Assembly (NCBI GenBank): GCA_004764695.1
Contig: SMSO01000034.1
Location: 3,542,501-3,606,500, forward strand
Length of the DNA: 64,000 bases
Reading direction: 5' to 3'
Origin: Schizochytrium sp. TIO01
Lineage: Eukaryota; Sar; Bigyra; Thraustochytrida; Thraustochytriidae
Part shown: piece by piece, positions 39,607 through 51,486 of the stretch
Layout of the letters: each line of letters begins with the position of its first letter
Numbering within the stretch: position 1 is the first letter of the stretch
Program-made: the position numbers and the translations under genes
The notes under the pieces: generated by a model
The model's database searches: none
What the model saw: only the letters and a program-made list of their open reading frames with translations
What the model was told of the DNA's origin: nothing

Positions 39607-40047
39607 ATGGTGTTTACTAGTGTGATCATGGACTTAGAGAAAGAAGAAGACTTCGCCTCGAGAATAGCTCTTAATGATGAAGAATTCAAGGTAGAGGATG
39701 TTGAAGAATATTTACCTCCACGCTCTTTACCTAACACTACGTATGCAGTCTCAAATCCTAAAGCAAAAAGACAAAAACATTTACTTTGCGTTTGTGAGTG
39801 CGACTTGGTACGTTCGAGGCACTAGTAGTATGTACCCTGGCACTCTGGGAGAACGGTGGTGTTTGCTGTGAGCTCTGTTGACTGCTATTGCCGTGACTAC
39901 TTGGTATCTACTACTAGTAGTAGACCTTTACTCATTAACATTGCCGCTCATTTAATCTGGCATTTCCAGTCAAAAAATCCAGACGGTCCAGTTTGGGGAT
40001 AGAGGCGTGTGCGTCAAACCGTGACTGCATAATCGTCCAGCGTTCAT
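39607..40047 (+). CDS. Possible small two-exon gene, unknown function
   Basis: The frame starting at ATG 39607 encodes an acidic, protein-like stretch (LEKEEDFASRIALNDEEFKVEDVEEYLPPRSLP) followed by a basic one (NPKAKRQKH). Read through unspliced it stops at 39825 after 72 residues. A good donor, GTGAGT, begins at 39794, and a pyrimidine-containing acceptor, TTTCCAG, ends at 39969. Splicing these would join the frame to 25 further residues containing KKSRRSSLG and end at TAG 40045-40047. The intron would be 176 bases and includes an 18-base perfect palindrome. Both versions are small and match no family I know. No other gene in this window needs an intron, which weighs against the spliced model. 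Confidence 0.22.
39907..39924. repeat. 18-base perfect palindrome
   Basis: TCTACTACTAGTAGTAGA equals its own reverse complement. Related to the CTACTA/TAGTAG and GGTA motifs scattered through the gaps of this window. Confidence 0.9.
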
Positions 40048-41137
40048 AGGTACTAGGAAAGGAAAAGTAGGAGTCCTTCTGTAGCAGCGACAATCAAGGC
40101 GCGATGCCTAATTAAAAAAGAAACAACCAATCGCTCGAACCGCGAAAAGATTGCAAAGAGCTATGAAATAGCTTCCGAAGAATCAAATTGCCACCGAAAA
40201 GAATTGTTTCACGTCTAGACAACTTCTATAAGTGCCCTGTTTACCTCAAGATGTTGGAAAGACTACCTTGAAAAGTCGCCAAATTAAGAATAGTCTGTTT
40301 CGCAAGCAATTCCGACGGCAAAATAATAAGTGTGCTATGCCGAAGTAGTACCATAGCATAGTGTATAATAAAGCCAAATATTTCAAAGTGTTTCATAATT
40401 CTAGTTTCTGTCATATCACTCCTTTAAGGACCAACCAAAATTTGGTCCTTCACTCATTGGGCCTTTCAGACAAGTTTCGGAGAGCAGTTCTGGAGTACTA
40501 ATCAAATCTAAAGGAAAAAATGCGGGGGAAATTAAAGTCAATCAACTTAACATATATATCCTACTCCCGACTACTAAGATTGTTTCATGACAAAGTAAAT
40601 CTTTATCTTCAAATTATCCCTCCCCATTCAATGTAAGTTCTCTTTCTTTACATTCGTTTAACAAGCGTCATTTTGCGTATTGCAATTTGTACTTTTTAAA
40701 ATAGCTATACTCAAGATTGTAATCCATGTTGGTCAGAAGCTTGCATGTATTTGTGTTATCAAATACAGTGTTAGGATATAGAAGAGTATCTAGTTAATGT
40801 TCTCAGAATAGTGTTTCTTTTTTTCAGTTATGCTGGTCATCTTGATGTTATTATAATTATGGAAATGTTCCCTGAATCAATATAGAACCTTGCAAGAAAC
40901 CCCAATTGTTGATGGCTTCGAATTTCTCTCCAAGTATCTGCGGCATTTATTTGTTTGTCTAGAATTTGGATAATAATATAGCTTATTTCACAAAGACCTC
41001 AGAAGTCTTTTGGATTAGGAATCGAGACAATCTCGAAATAACCATGAAGTAAGGACACTGGAGCGCCTAAAGGGTAAACATATACTTGATGACTTTAACT
41101 AGATGCGAATGTGTTTCAAAGGTGCTTCAAAGGTGCT
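40048..41137. other. Intergenic region with a hairpin
   Basis: About 1.1 kb, AT-rich. A perfect 9-bp inverted repeat (AAGGACCAA / TTGGTCCTT, 40426-40450, 7-base loop) is the only structure noted. Just before the quinone-reductase stop codon there is a short AAAGGTGCTTC direct duplication near 41117-41141. No gene seen. Confidence 0.45.
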
Positions 41138-42148
41138 TCAAACAATCGTGACGATAATCTTGCCGATGCTGACATTAGACTCCATGTACTCATGAGCGAG
41201 TCCAAAAGACTCAATTCCGTGGAAACACCTTTTGTCGCGCACAGGTTTCAAAACCTTGGAAGCAAACTTGTCGAATGTATTTTCTACAAAGGTCTTGCAC
41301 AATTCAGCCTTGTATTCTAAAGAGCGTGAGCGCAAAGTAGTCCCAAGGAGCTGGATCCGCTTGTGAAGAACCTCCTCAAACAGCGCTGGCATCGTACCAT
41401 CTTTAGGGATACCACCAAGGAAACCGAAGAAAATCCATCTACCGTCTACTGCAATTGCTTTGGTGTTTCCTTTTACGTATGGGTAACCGACTGGGTCATG
41501 AATAATACTTACCCCATTTCCGCCTGTTGCATCGAGGACACATTGTGCCCAATCATCTGTCTTGTAGTTGAAACCTTCTGTTGCACCAAGACTCTTACAA
41601 AAGTCAATCTTCTCCTGCGTGCCTGCTGTCACAAAGATTTTGGTTAAACCAAATACGTGGCGAGCAAGTTGAATGGCTGCGGTTCCAACTCCACTTGCAC
41701 CAGCATGGATAAGTATGGAGTCATTTGGTTGGGCCTTTGCTACATATCTAAAGTGTTGAAATGCTGTTAGCCATACTTCTGGTATAGCAGCTGCGTCTTC
41801 GAAGCTCTCATCATCGGGTACACGGAGTACTTGGCGCTCATCAACAGCGACATACTCAGCATAACCGCCGCCGCCAAGGAGCGAGGAAACACGGTCACCT
41901 TGTACCCAACCAAACTCACAATCACCACCTATGGCAATGACTTTTCCGGCGCACTCAAGACCTAGCACATCAGTGGGCCCATGGTATTCACCTTGAACTT
42001 GCATAAGGTCTGCACGATTGAGGGCAGAGGCATAAATCTTAATAAGCACCTTTCGGCCTTCGGGATGTGGAACAGGGCGTTCTTGTTCTTCTATGCTACC
42101 TTCCTTCGCCACAATACATCGCATAGACTTTGGCAAAGGGGACGCCAT
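41138..42148 (-). CDS. NAD(P)H:quinone oxidoreductase, PIG3/zeta-crystallin family
   Basis: A 336-residue medium-chain dehydrogenase/reductase without zinc. Starts at an ATG. The catalytic domain has the family markers ALNRADLMQVQGEYHGP and LGLECAGKVIAIG. The coenzyme domain carries HAGASGVGTAAIQLARHV (about 167-184), the AxxGxxG dinucleotide motif, and a downstream IIHDPVGYPYV segment. DVLGLECAG, WLTAFQHF and the length are closest to the TP53I3/PIG3 branch of NADPH quinone reductases, which use NADPH to reduce quinones or unsaturated carbonyls. No targeting signal is seen, so the likely location is the cytosol. Substrate is unknown. Isolated between two gene-poor stretches, with no functional link to its neighbours. 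Confidence 0.93.
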   Translation of the reverse strand: MASPLPKSMRCIVAKEGSIEEQERPVPHPEGRKVLIKIYASALNRADLMQVQGEYHGPTDVLGLECAGKVIAIGGDCEFGWVQGDRVSSLLGGGGYAEYVAVDERQVLRVPDDESFEDAAAIPEVWLTAFQHFRYVAKAQPNDSILIHAGASGVGTAAIQLARHVFGLTKIFVTAGTQEKIDFCKSLGATEGFNYKTDDWAQCVLDATGGNGVSIIHDPVGYPYVKGNTKAIAVDGRWIFFGFLGGIPKDGTMPALFEEVLHKRIQLLGTTLRSRSLEYKAELCKTFVENTFDKFASKVLKPVRDKRCFHGIESFGLAHEYMESNVSIGKIIVTIV

Positions 42149-43724
42149 CTTACCCTATTCAATTCGAGAGTGCGTATTATTTGCAAGATTTAAGCGTATA
42201 ATGTGGACTGTAGCGCGTTGCGGAATTGCAATGACCACTGTTGGCTTCGAGTTAGGTATTTCCCAAAATAGTATTTGAAGCGGCCTGACACAGAATTAAT
42301 GGAACAGATGGCGAACGATGTTTTGCAACTTGGAAATGCGAAATAGAGAGGTAAGGATACCTTGTAGTGTTGAAAATGATTCAAAGTCATGCACAGCGAG
42401 TGCGGGCCTTGTGAAGAGTGTATTCTCACTACTGATAATAGTCGAAGCTTTGGCGAGATCTTTTTTTCCAGTCGCTGAGATGCAGCGGCAAAAAGTATCA
42501 GTTCGTGCGGCATGAAATAAAAACCCGGCGTCTGAAAAATGGTTCAGAAACTGCAACGAATTCACGATTCAAGATCATTAACCAAAATCTTTCGTCCGAC
42601 TCATCAATCAACACAAGGAATCTCCCAGTAGTGACATCGGCGTGTCCAAGCAAACAGCAGGATTCGGCGCTTGCCTTGTCGCGAGAACTTTCGAATTCCT
42701 GCGACGTGTAGCATTCTTTGTCTATATTTTTATTTTCATTATATATAACAAAAAACCGGATTCTCAAGTTGTCTTTATAAAAGTAAAAAAAATATCGGTA
42801 GGAGAACGAACACTCCGAAGAACAATAGAATTCAAAGTAGTCGTCTGCCGAGTTGCTCATCAGTCTATAATACGCAGCTCAAAATGCATGATATTTAGAT
42901 ATATCGAAAAGTTCATACTAGACGCTATAGCTCTCGAATTACAGTGCTACAAAACATCGTTATGGCACAACTTTTTTTAAAATTTAACTAACGTTTCTTC
43001 ATTGAATAATTATTTTGGTTGGAGTTTTTCTCCAAGTTAAAAGATTTTAACTCAGTACCTCTGAGAGTGACGTTTCTTCGAAGGTCAGTTCTCTAAATAG
43101 GTAGGAGGTACTACCAAGGTACCAACTAGCAGCCTGGATTACTACCATTACAAATGAACGGAGAGAGCGAACTTCGTTCCCGAGATTCAGTTTGCGATTT
43201 GTAAACCACCAGTAATCTCAGCAATCTGACCCGAAACCAATCAACTACACAGATCATTAAAAACCTCGGGAAGCTTACCTCACAGATTGTAACAGTAACA
43301 GCTTCCTTTCTCTCTGTTTTGGAGTTCTTTGCCGATGATACTAAGCTAAGAGCCAGGTAGGAACCCCAAGATCTGAAGTGTCATTTTTCTAATACAACAA
43401 GCAGAGTGAGATGAGATTTTTTGAAACAGCAATTATAATTACGTATGCATACTCCCTGCAAAGCTTTGTCATTTCCTCCAGTTGCATATGATTTGGTTTG
43501 GGAACCGCAAAGAACTATCACATAATGCGATAAGTTGGGGGTTGATGTGTAATGGTTGACAGAGGGCTTGCTTTTCTTGTCCCAAAGTTGGAAAGTAGAT
43601 CCATGCATTCTTTTTATTACTAATATCTATTCTATTATTTTATTATTTTTTAATTTTAAACAATGTAAAACTATTAAGAATATAAATAGCCTATACCTGT
43701 ACATAGAGACGAAAGTTTTGACTT

Positions 43725-43745
43725 AAAAAAAAAAAAAAAAAAAAA
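43725..43745. repeat. Poly(A) tract, 21 bases
   Basis: Twenty-one uninterrupted A. It could be a simple homopolymer or the tail of an old retrocopy; no target-site duplication or recognisable source gene was found next to it. Confidence 0.9.
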
Positions 43746-44735
43746 TCCCTCTCAAATATTGTCAGATAATTAATTGCCCCTTAAAGCTCTTCGCCCTCCA
43801 CTTTAAAGACCAGCAATAAAGCGCAACTTAGATACAGGCTATTTTGTTATCGTTTGGTTTATTTATTTGTACAGACACGCTTTACAGGCTAGCAGGCCAC
43901 TTGGATTCGGAGGTACGAAAGAGCCTGCGGAGCTCTCGAGTCGTGATCATAAAGAGAGCTCAACGAAGGCCGTGCAGTTTAGTCCCGATGCTAATCAGGC
44001 TTTCCAACCATATGTTGTAGTAAGCGCCTCCTCTTTTTATTCCATGTCCTTGTTGCGGCGTCAGCGTTGTGAATTTCCGAGTAGCTGAATTCATTAGCCC
44101 TAAAAGTCTTATATTTGCGTATGTCCCATACGTACAGATCTCTAACTCGGAAGTCGCACCAGTTTAGAAGCGTATAACTGCACGTTAGCGATTCTTTGTA
44201 GTATTAGATCGACGCGAGGCTGTCTTGTTCCGTTGCTTCATGGCTAATCTGTAATATGCAGTTTCGCGCGCATTAATAAAAGCAATCCGTTTATGCAAAT
44301 AATTCTGTAAGTCTATGTTTATGATTTTAAAAAGTAAATAAAGTCATTTGCTATTTTTCAACCTTCGAAGGATACTATCATCTAGTTTATTAGTTAGCTT
44401 GGGAGATCATTTTAGCCTATTGTCAACAACTCAAGGAGGTACGCTACCAGCTCTGACAAATAATCACCACTCTCACTAGAGGTAAAGAGTAAAAATCGTT
44501 TAGCTAGGGTAAAAAGTCAAGCCAGAACAATCGCTGATTGCATTGGGTCGTTACTACCTAGGTAGGTACATCCTAGGTATCTAAAGTTTTTGACTTTGTA
44601 AGAATAAGTCCATGTCCCTGATAGAAACCTACTTTCTTTTATTTTTCATTGCAGCACAACTTTCTCATTACTCGAGATCTGTGTTGACTTAGTTCAAGCG
44701 CCGTCAACAGTCTACTACTACAAAAACTATCATCA

Positions 44736-44873
44736 CTACTTCTCATCACTTTCATGCATTCTCTCTACGCTCATTCTGCATTTGCGCCTGGCTAGCTGCA
44801 TTTCTACTTCTCATCACTTGCATGCATTCTCTCTACGCTCATTCTGCATTTGCGCCTGGCTAACTGCATTTCT
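44736..44873. repeat. 68-bp tandem duplication, two copies
   Basis: Copy 1 is 44736-44803 and copy 2 is 44804-44871 (match runs on to 44873). The copies start CTACTTCTCATCACTT and differ at two positions only (T/G near the start, G/A near the end), which indicates a recent duplication in non-coding DNA. Confidence 0.95.
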
Positions 44874-46171
44874 GGATCGTAGAACTACTTCGTCTTGCTC
44901 ATAAGTCAGAGAAAAGAGCAATATTCTTTGATTGGACAGCATTATCGCTTTGTAACACAAAAAAATGCCTTCCTCCGTGATATGGCGGTAATACACAGCT
45001 ATTTCTCCAGTGTTCTTAATTAGATAGTGTGAGAAATAGATCTTTGTTCTAGTGATTCAACATTTTGAAGTCCCTCGTCCAGAACGTGAGAGTTTGATGT
45101 AATTCAGACCAGAGTTCTGGGTGATCAGGCTGCTGGTGATCAGGAGATAGGCCTGATCGGCAATACTTGAATAGATTTTAGATATTAAAGCGAACAAAAA
45201 CAGAAAGTTAGAGGCTCATTACACAAAAAAGAAAGAAAAGAAAACAGGTTTGCATTTTTTAATCCCGTAAAGTATCAAGATCGGTGTATGCAAGGAAAAC
45301 TGAATCAGCTGTGGAAGCTGAAACTGCTGGGAACTCTTATGCCTAACAAAACTGGAGGCAGGACAATTAAACAAAGAAAAAAAGATCGAAATCTTAACTA
45401 GGCCTGAAACTGGCGTTTCGTTGTTGCATGCAAGACAGTAGTTTACCTGACAACTGCATCAGAAAATAGTTACTCGAACTGCAATACGTGTTTTAACCAT
45501 AACCGATAATCCTCCACCGTTTTCGTATCCTTAAGCTAATTTAAATTATACTTGTAGTCAATAGAGCTCTGAGTTGCTGGATTTAACCTTTTAGTGACTA
45601 TTTGAGATACAACCAGCTATCGTTCAATTGGAACCGTCACGTTAAGTTACGATTCCTTCTTCGGTTAAATTTGCTATAAGCGGCCGATCCCGATTCAAGT
45701 TGTGGCTTGGAAAACCTTGAGCAATTAATGTCTTTGGCACTTTAATAAATGAAACCAAGATGAGCATCAATTCATCCTCACAGATGACTCTGAAAGGGTA
45801 AAAAAATAAGCAAGTATAAAAGTTACCCCGACTAATCAATTGCCCTTTTCTAAGCAAACGTGGAGATGCGATGCCTGTCCTCTTCCCTCTGCAGACTTTA
45901 TTTAGCACAATCTTTTGCAATACTGTCATATCCCTGGCAAGGCAAGTCAGTTAACGATTGCGCGGCAAACCCATAATAGCGAGCCTGCTGTGAATTGGTC
46001 AAGATCCAGTAGCAGTAGCTCCATAGCTTCGACTCAGTTCGTAAAGGCATAAGTCCAAGCAATTCACCATAGCTCGAATTTGTGGAAAGACTTCAGCAAA
46101 TCTACAAAAGAGCACACATTACAAAAAAAAATCAAGTGAAGGTATTCTCCTTAAAAAACAGCTTTTGCAGC

Positions 46172-49100
46172 ATGTTGAACAACTCGAACTCCGGCGATAC
46201 ACCTGAAAATTCTGAGAGGGTTTGGACATCTTCACGCACTCTTCATTCCGATGAAGATGGCTCAGAAGATCTTGAGCTGGATGCTGGTGAATCTCTAGCA
46301 TCTGGCTCCTCGGTTTCAGAATTCTCTGATAGCATCCAAGGAGATGCACAGACGTTGAAACAGCTCGATAATAGCCTAGAATCCTGCAACATGGGTCCCC
46401 ACCGCAAATTTTCTGAGCAATTTCAACAAGACTCTCTTTCGTCTAACCCTGACCCTACGCCTTCGCCGATGCCAGTGTCTGGATACCAAAATTTGGACCA
46501 GCGATTTGACAATACCAAACGTGAATTTTCTGCTGTAGAGAGTGCTCAGATCCTCTCCAGTGTACGAGGTGAAAATTCTGGCCTGTGAGTGTTGCTTTTG
46601 AAAACCTGAGCTACTCAGTGATGCTGCCGAAAGGAGGAACGGAAATTTCAACTGTAGCTACAACATTTGCCAGGTTGTTTTCGCCAGTCATAAAGTTTTT
46701 AACTTGTAAGTGGGAGACCCGGTCTGAAGTGACTATCCTGCATCCAATGTCAGGCTGCTTTGAGGCTGGTAAGTCGACCCTTGTACTCGGTCCACCAGGC
46801 TGTGGCGTATCGAGTCTTTTCAAGGTTCTCTCGGGACGAGCGAAAACCCGTCGGGACTACAGGCTCCATGGGCAAATGTATTATTCAGGTTTTACTCCTG
46901 AACAAGTACATGTTTCCAAAGCTCGCCATGTATGTGGAGCAACTCGATCAGCACTTACCAGTCTTTACGGTTCAAGAGACCCTTGAGTTTGCCTACGCTT
47001 CATTTGGAGGCCCCACAACTGCAACTAAAGCTGTCGGTTTTAGCTCTACCTCTAAAGAATGGAATGAGCTGGTTCCCGAACAAGTAGCCTGGATGCACCA
47101 ACACTTCGAGGAATACCCTGATTTTATCATACACAACCTCGGATTAGATCGAGCAAAGGACACCATCATTGGTAACGCCATGCTTCGTGGAGTTTCAGGA
47201 GGTGAAAAACGACGAGTTACATCAGCGGAAATCCTTATGTCTCGTCACCCAGTAACCTTCTACGACCAGATATCCACGGGTTTAGATAGCGCTGCAACTT
47301 TCGATGTTTGCCGAAGAATTACTAGCGTGGCCCAGAATCTGAGCCTCACTCCGGTGATTGCGCTGTTGCAACCTCCTCCAGAGGTATACAATCTCTTTGA
47401 CGAGATTTTAATCCTTGCCCAGGGCTACGTTATTTACCATGGGCCGCGTGAAAACGTGCTTATTTACTTTACAAGCATTGGCTTTGATTGTCCATTTGAT
47501 CGTGACATTGCGGATTTCATACAAGAGGTCGCAACAACGGCTCGGGTACGCTTTCAAACTCGTTTTGATGCACCTCGTGATGATAAAGAAATGGCACAAG
47601 CTTGGGAGCGCTCGCCTTTTTCCCAAGCTAAACGGGACACCACTAGAGCACTTTGCAACCCTGAGGCAAAGATGGACAGCCCTCTACGGCGTGAACTATA
47701 TGCTCGAAATCAGCCTCGGTACGCGAATACCTACTGCAGGGACTTCACGCTAGTACTCAATCGTCAATGGCAACTCATTCTGAGGGATCCTTCTTTTTTT
47801 CGCGCACGCTTGATGCAAGCTACAGTCATGGGAGTCGTTATTGGAACCATTTTTCTCAAACTAGATCCTAATCTTCCAAACGGCGATGGGTCAACATTTG
47901 ACTATACTCCAATCACACAGCGTTATGGTGTCATTTTCTCGACGCTCATGCAATGTGCTCTTGCAGGCATGGCGCAAGTTCCGGTGGTGCTTGCTCAGCG
48001 CCCTGTGTACTACAAGCAAAGTAGTTCTCACTTTTTCCGCACAATAAACTATGTGCTTGCTCAGCTCATTTCGACAATCCCAGTGGTAATTGTTGAATCA
48101 ATCATTATGGCTTCCCTCATCTTTTGGATTACAGAGATTGTACCATGGGACAACAATGCCCCTACTGGCGCAAACGATGTTGCTGGTTGCTTCATGACTT
48201 TTCTATGCATCATGATTGCTCTCAACCTTTCATTTGCAGCTTACTTACGAGCAATTGCCACATTCGTGCCTACGCCAGGCGTCGGGCAAGTCTTCGCTGG
48301 TCTATCGCTTGCTGGATGCGTTGTCTTTAGTGGATTCATTATTACGCCGAGTGCGATGCCGCCTTGGTTTATCTGGATCTATTGGCTCTCACCAATTGCA
48401 TGGGCCTATCGGTCAGCAGTTCTTACAGTATTTACATCAGCAGCCTTTCAACAAGATCAACAGGCGTTTGCTCTCGAGCTCTTTGCGTTTCCTACAAATC
48501 CTCAGTATATTTGGGCTGGTGTTTTGGTGCTCATGGGATACCTAGTGCTAAATATTTTTCTAGGATATTTGGGCTACACTTCCATGCGCTACGAAAGTAT
48601 TGGCTCAAAACAAGCTCCACCAAGTCAGAATGCAGAAGTCGAGGAAATTACACGTATCATAAAAGAGCGAAGCTCGTCTCGTATCATTAGCCATGGATTG
48701 GCCCGAGCTGACTCTCAATATATTGTTGATGAGCAAACGCTTTCTTCACGGATGCTTAACACACCGATGTGCGCTTGTAAAAACCGGCAAGGCACAGATA
48801 TTGAACTCCGGGTTGCAACCTCTCTGCAGAATGAAAACTTCACTCCGTGTGATATGGTTTTTCGTAACTTGCAATATTCTGTGCAGGGGCCCAATGACAA
48901 ACGAGGACAGTACTCTATTGAGCTGCTTAAAGGAATCACAGGATTTGCAGAGGCTGGCACTCTGACTGCTTTGATGGGAAGCTCTGGAGCTGGGAAGACT
49001 ACTCTTCTAGATGTGCTCGCTATGCGAAAGACTAGTGGTAAGATCACTGGTGAAGTCCTAGTAAACGGTCGTCAGCAAGACAAAACAACATTTTCTCGGA

Positions 49101-50674
49101 TTGTCGGCTACGTCGAGCAAAACGACATTCACAGTCCTTTGGCCACAGTAGAAGAAGCGTTCTTATTCTCTGCTGTTTTGCGTCAAGCAGCTGACATACC
49201 TCGTAAGGAGAAAGAGAACTTCGTGGAAGGTGTCATTGATACATTAAATCTTGGTGCTATTCGTAACTATATCATTGGATCTAAAACCTCAGGAGGGCTT
49301 TCAACAGAACAAGCAAAGCGTGTCACTATTGGCGTTGAGCTTTCTGCTAACCCTGCTATCATCTTTGCTGATGAACCAACATCGGGTCTTGATGCCAACT
49401 CTGCTCGCATCGTAATGATCGGGCTCGAGAGGATTGCTCGTGCTGGGCGTACCGTTATCTGTACAATTCACCAGCCGTCCAAGGATATATTTTTCAAGTT
49501 TGATAGACTTCTTCTTCTCAAACGGGGTGGTGAGACAGTGTTTTTCGGAAATCTTGGTGAAAAAGCGGAACATCTCCTGACCTATCTCGCAAGCATCCCA
49601 GGTACACCACGCATGCCGAGTCCTCGGTATAACCCAGCAACATATATGCTCGAGGTCATTGGCGCTGGAGCTGTTGAGAAGGAAGGAGTAGACTATGCTG
49701 AATTATATCGTGAGAGCAATTTGTGCGCTAGTAATGTTGAAAATCTTGAAAGAATTGTTCGCACTAATATTGAGGATCGTCCTGAAATTTACTTTGAGCA
49801 TTCCTATGCGAGCACCTTTTCAGAACAACAGGAATTACTTCTGAAACGATGGGTAAATGCCTATTGGCGGAACTCTTCATACAATGTTGCACGTTTGATT
49901 GTGGCAATTTTAATTGCTCTATTTTTCGGTCTATCCTTTCTGCAAAAGGCATCCTTACTTGAGAATACTCAAGATGTACAAAGCGTTTGTGGTCTGACAT
50001 TTTCCTGTGCATCTTTTCTTTGCGTTATTTCTATGAACACTGCTATACCAGTCGTGATGGACGAGCGTACTCCATTTTATCGTGAACGTGCTGCTCGTTA
50101 TTATGGTGTAGCTCCGATGGTTATTGCGATCACTTCTGTTGAAGGTCCCTGGGTGATAGCAACATGCCTTATATACGTGCCAGTGTTCTACTTCCTAGTT
50201 CACTTCTGGGTCAACGCAAGTGTTTTTTTCCTGTGGCTTGGTGTTTACACCACGTTCCTTATGACAATGACCTTCTGGGGGCACTTTTTAGGTAGCGTTG
50301 CTCCTAATCAGCAAGTAGCAAGCATTTTAGGAGCTTTGTCCTTTGGTCTTTGGGTGCAGACAACGGGTCTTGTTATTGCCATTCGTGATATTCCTATTTT
50401 CTGGTACTGGCTGAGCTGCATTAACCCTTTGCGATATATGTTCAATGCTTTAATTGTCATTCAACTCGCTTGCGATGACCCCGTGGGGAGTGCAGACTCT
50501 CCGGGTTGTATTGAAGTGTCAGAAGGAATGACTGCATGGAATTATGTACAGAGTAATTTCGGGTTCAAATCAGACGATTGGAAGTTTTGTTTTGCTTCAC
50601 TGGCGGGCTTTTGTGTGGGTTTTCGCATACTCAGCATCCTTGCTTATAGCTTCGTTTCCTATCTTAAGCGATAA
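46172..50674 (+). CDS. Full-size PDR/ABCG transporter, frame broken twice
   Basis: A plasma-membrane efflux pump of the pleiotropic drug resistance type, layout (NBD-TMD)x2, about 1500 residues if read through. ATG 46172 opens an acidic disordered N-terminus. The frame shifts within 46573-46588 (one base apparently missing), and again near 46921 (one base apparently extra, between AAA and CTC), restoring the original frame. NBD1: Walker A GPPGCGVSSLF near residue 205, with Val for the usual Lys; signature VSGGEKRRV near 340; Walker B FYDQISTGLDS, with Gln for Glu. TMD1 about 540-810. NBD2: GSSGAGKTTLL near 935, GGLSTEQAKRVTIG near 1040, IIFADEPTSGLD near 1063, H-loop TIHQPS. TMD2 about 1240-1500. 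NBD2 keeps its Walker catalytic residues and NBD1 does not. Whether the breaks are real or sequencing errors is open. Confidence 0.88.
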
Positions 50675-51486
50675 ATTTTATAGCATATATAGTTATTTAT
50701 AGCATATCTCGCAGCAGCAATAATATGAAGCTCCATATTCCCAGATACAATTAATCCTGAGTTATCTCTTTGATTTTCTACACAAGGCATCGGCAATCGA
50801 CATCGAATCCCAAAACTTTTAAAATAGATATTACACCCAAGAATTTTTTTTGGGCTATCTTAAAGAGATAATCAGCTAAATTTGTCTACTTAATTATGCT
50901 ATGTTACATACAAATTTGCCACAGAGTGGACAAAAAAGTACCCTCTAATGATACCAAGTAAAAAGAAATGGCCATACAGTCTACCTACACAAGCAAACAG
51001 ATAAAGTAGGTTAGTGCATCAGGCCAAGATCCGAAGAAGTTGATGTGACTGAGGTTCGAATGTTTCTCTCCATTGATCCAAGTTGGTAAATCTATATAAT
51101 GCATGGTTTCCCCTGAATGCGTAAAACTAGACACTAGCAGAGAGAAACTTTTGAAGCAAGCAACAGCCTTAATATTCGGCCGATGGATGTAACATAAAGT
51201 AAAACTCCTGAGTGGATAATTGAGTCTTACATTAAACCATACGACGCAAAGAAAGAGAAACAGGATAAGAAGGAGAATACGAAGAAGAAGAAAAAGGAAA
51301 GGAAAAACTCGTCACCGCCATCACCACCATCACCAAAGCTTCCCAAATGGAAAAGAAAAGACAAATAAAAAGAACCCATTGATGATTCCACAAGTTCATT
51401 TGAAACTTCTTTCCTTTGGATAATGCCAAAAAAAAGAACCCAAACTTTTTCATCCACAACGAAATGAATATGAAAACCAAATTGTA
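50675..51486. other. Convergent intergenic region, purine-rich tract
   Basis: About 800 bases without a supported gene. The plus strand is almost pure purine from about 51,243 to 51,305, followed by a CACCATCACCACCATCACC tract near 51,320. Confidence 0.45.

Larger units (their letters stand above)
42149..46171. other. Gene-poor 4-kb region
   Basis: No supported gene. It has overlapping frames of 107 and 120 codons on the minus strand at 42190-42513 and 42498-42860, aromatic- and Ser-rich and of doubtful coding value, and a 73-codon frame at 43867-44088. GGTA/TACC motifs at 43097-43130 and 44551-44580, an A21 tract and a 68-bp tandem duplication are annotated separately. The right end should contain the promoter of the ABC transporter gene. 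Confidence 0.45.

Noticed and set aside
42498-42860. 120-codon minus-strand frame as a gene
   Set aside because: Starts with ATG but is aromatic- and Ser-rich without domain, overlaps several competing frames, and sits in low-complexity AT-rich DNA.
43725-43745. A21 tract as the tail of a retrotransposed gene or SINE
   Set aside because: No target-site duplication, no recognisable coding or RNA source upstream.
44736-44873. Short tandem repeat considered as a CRISPR array
   Set aside because: Only two contiguous copies without spacers, in a eukaryotic context.
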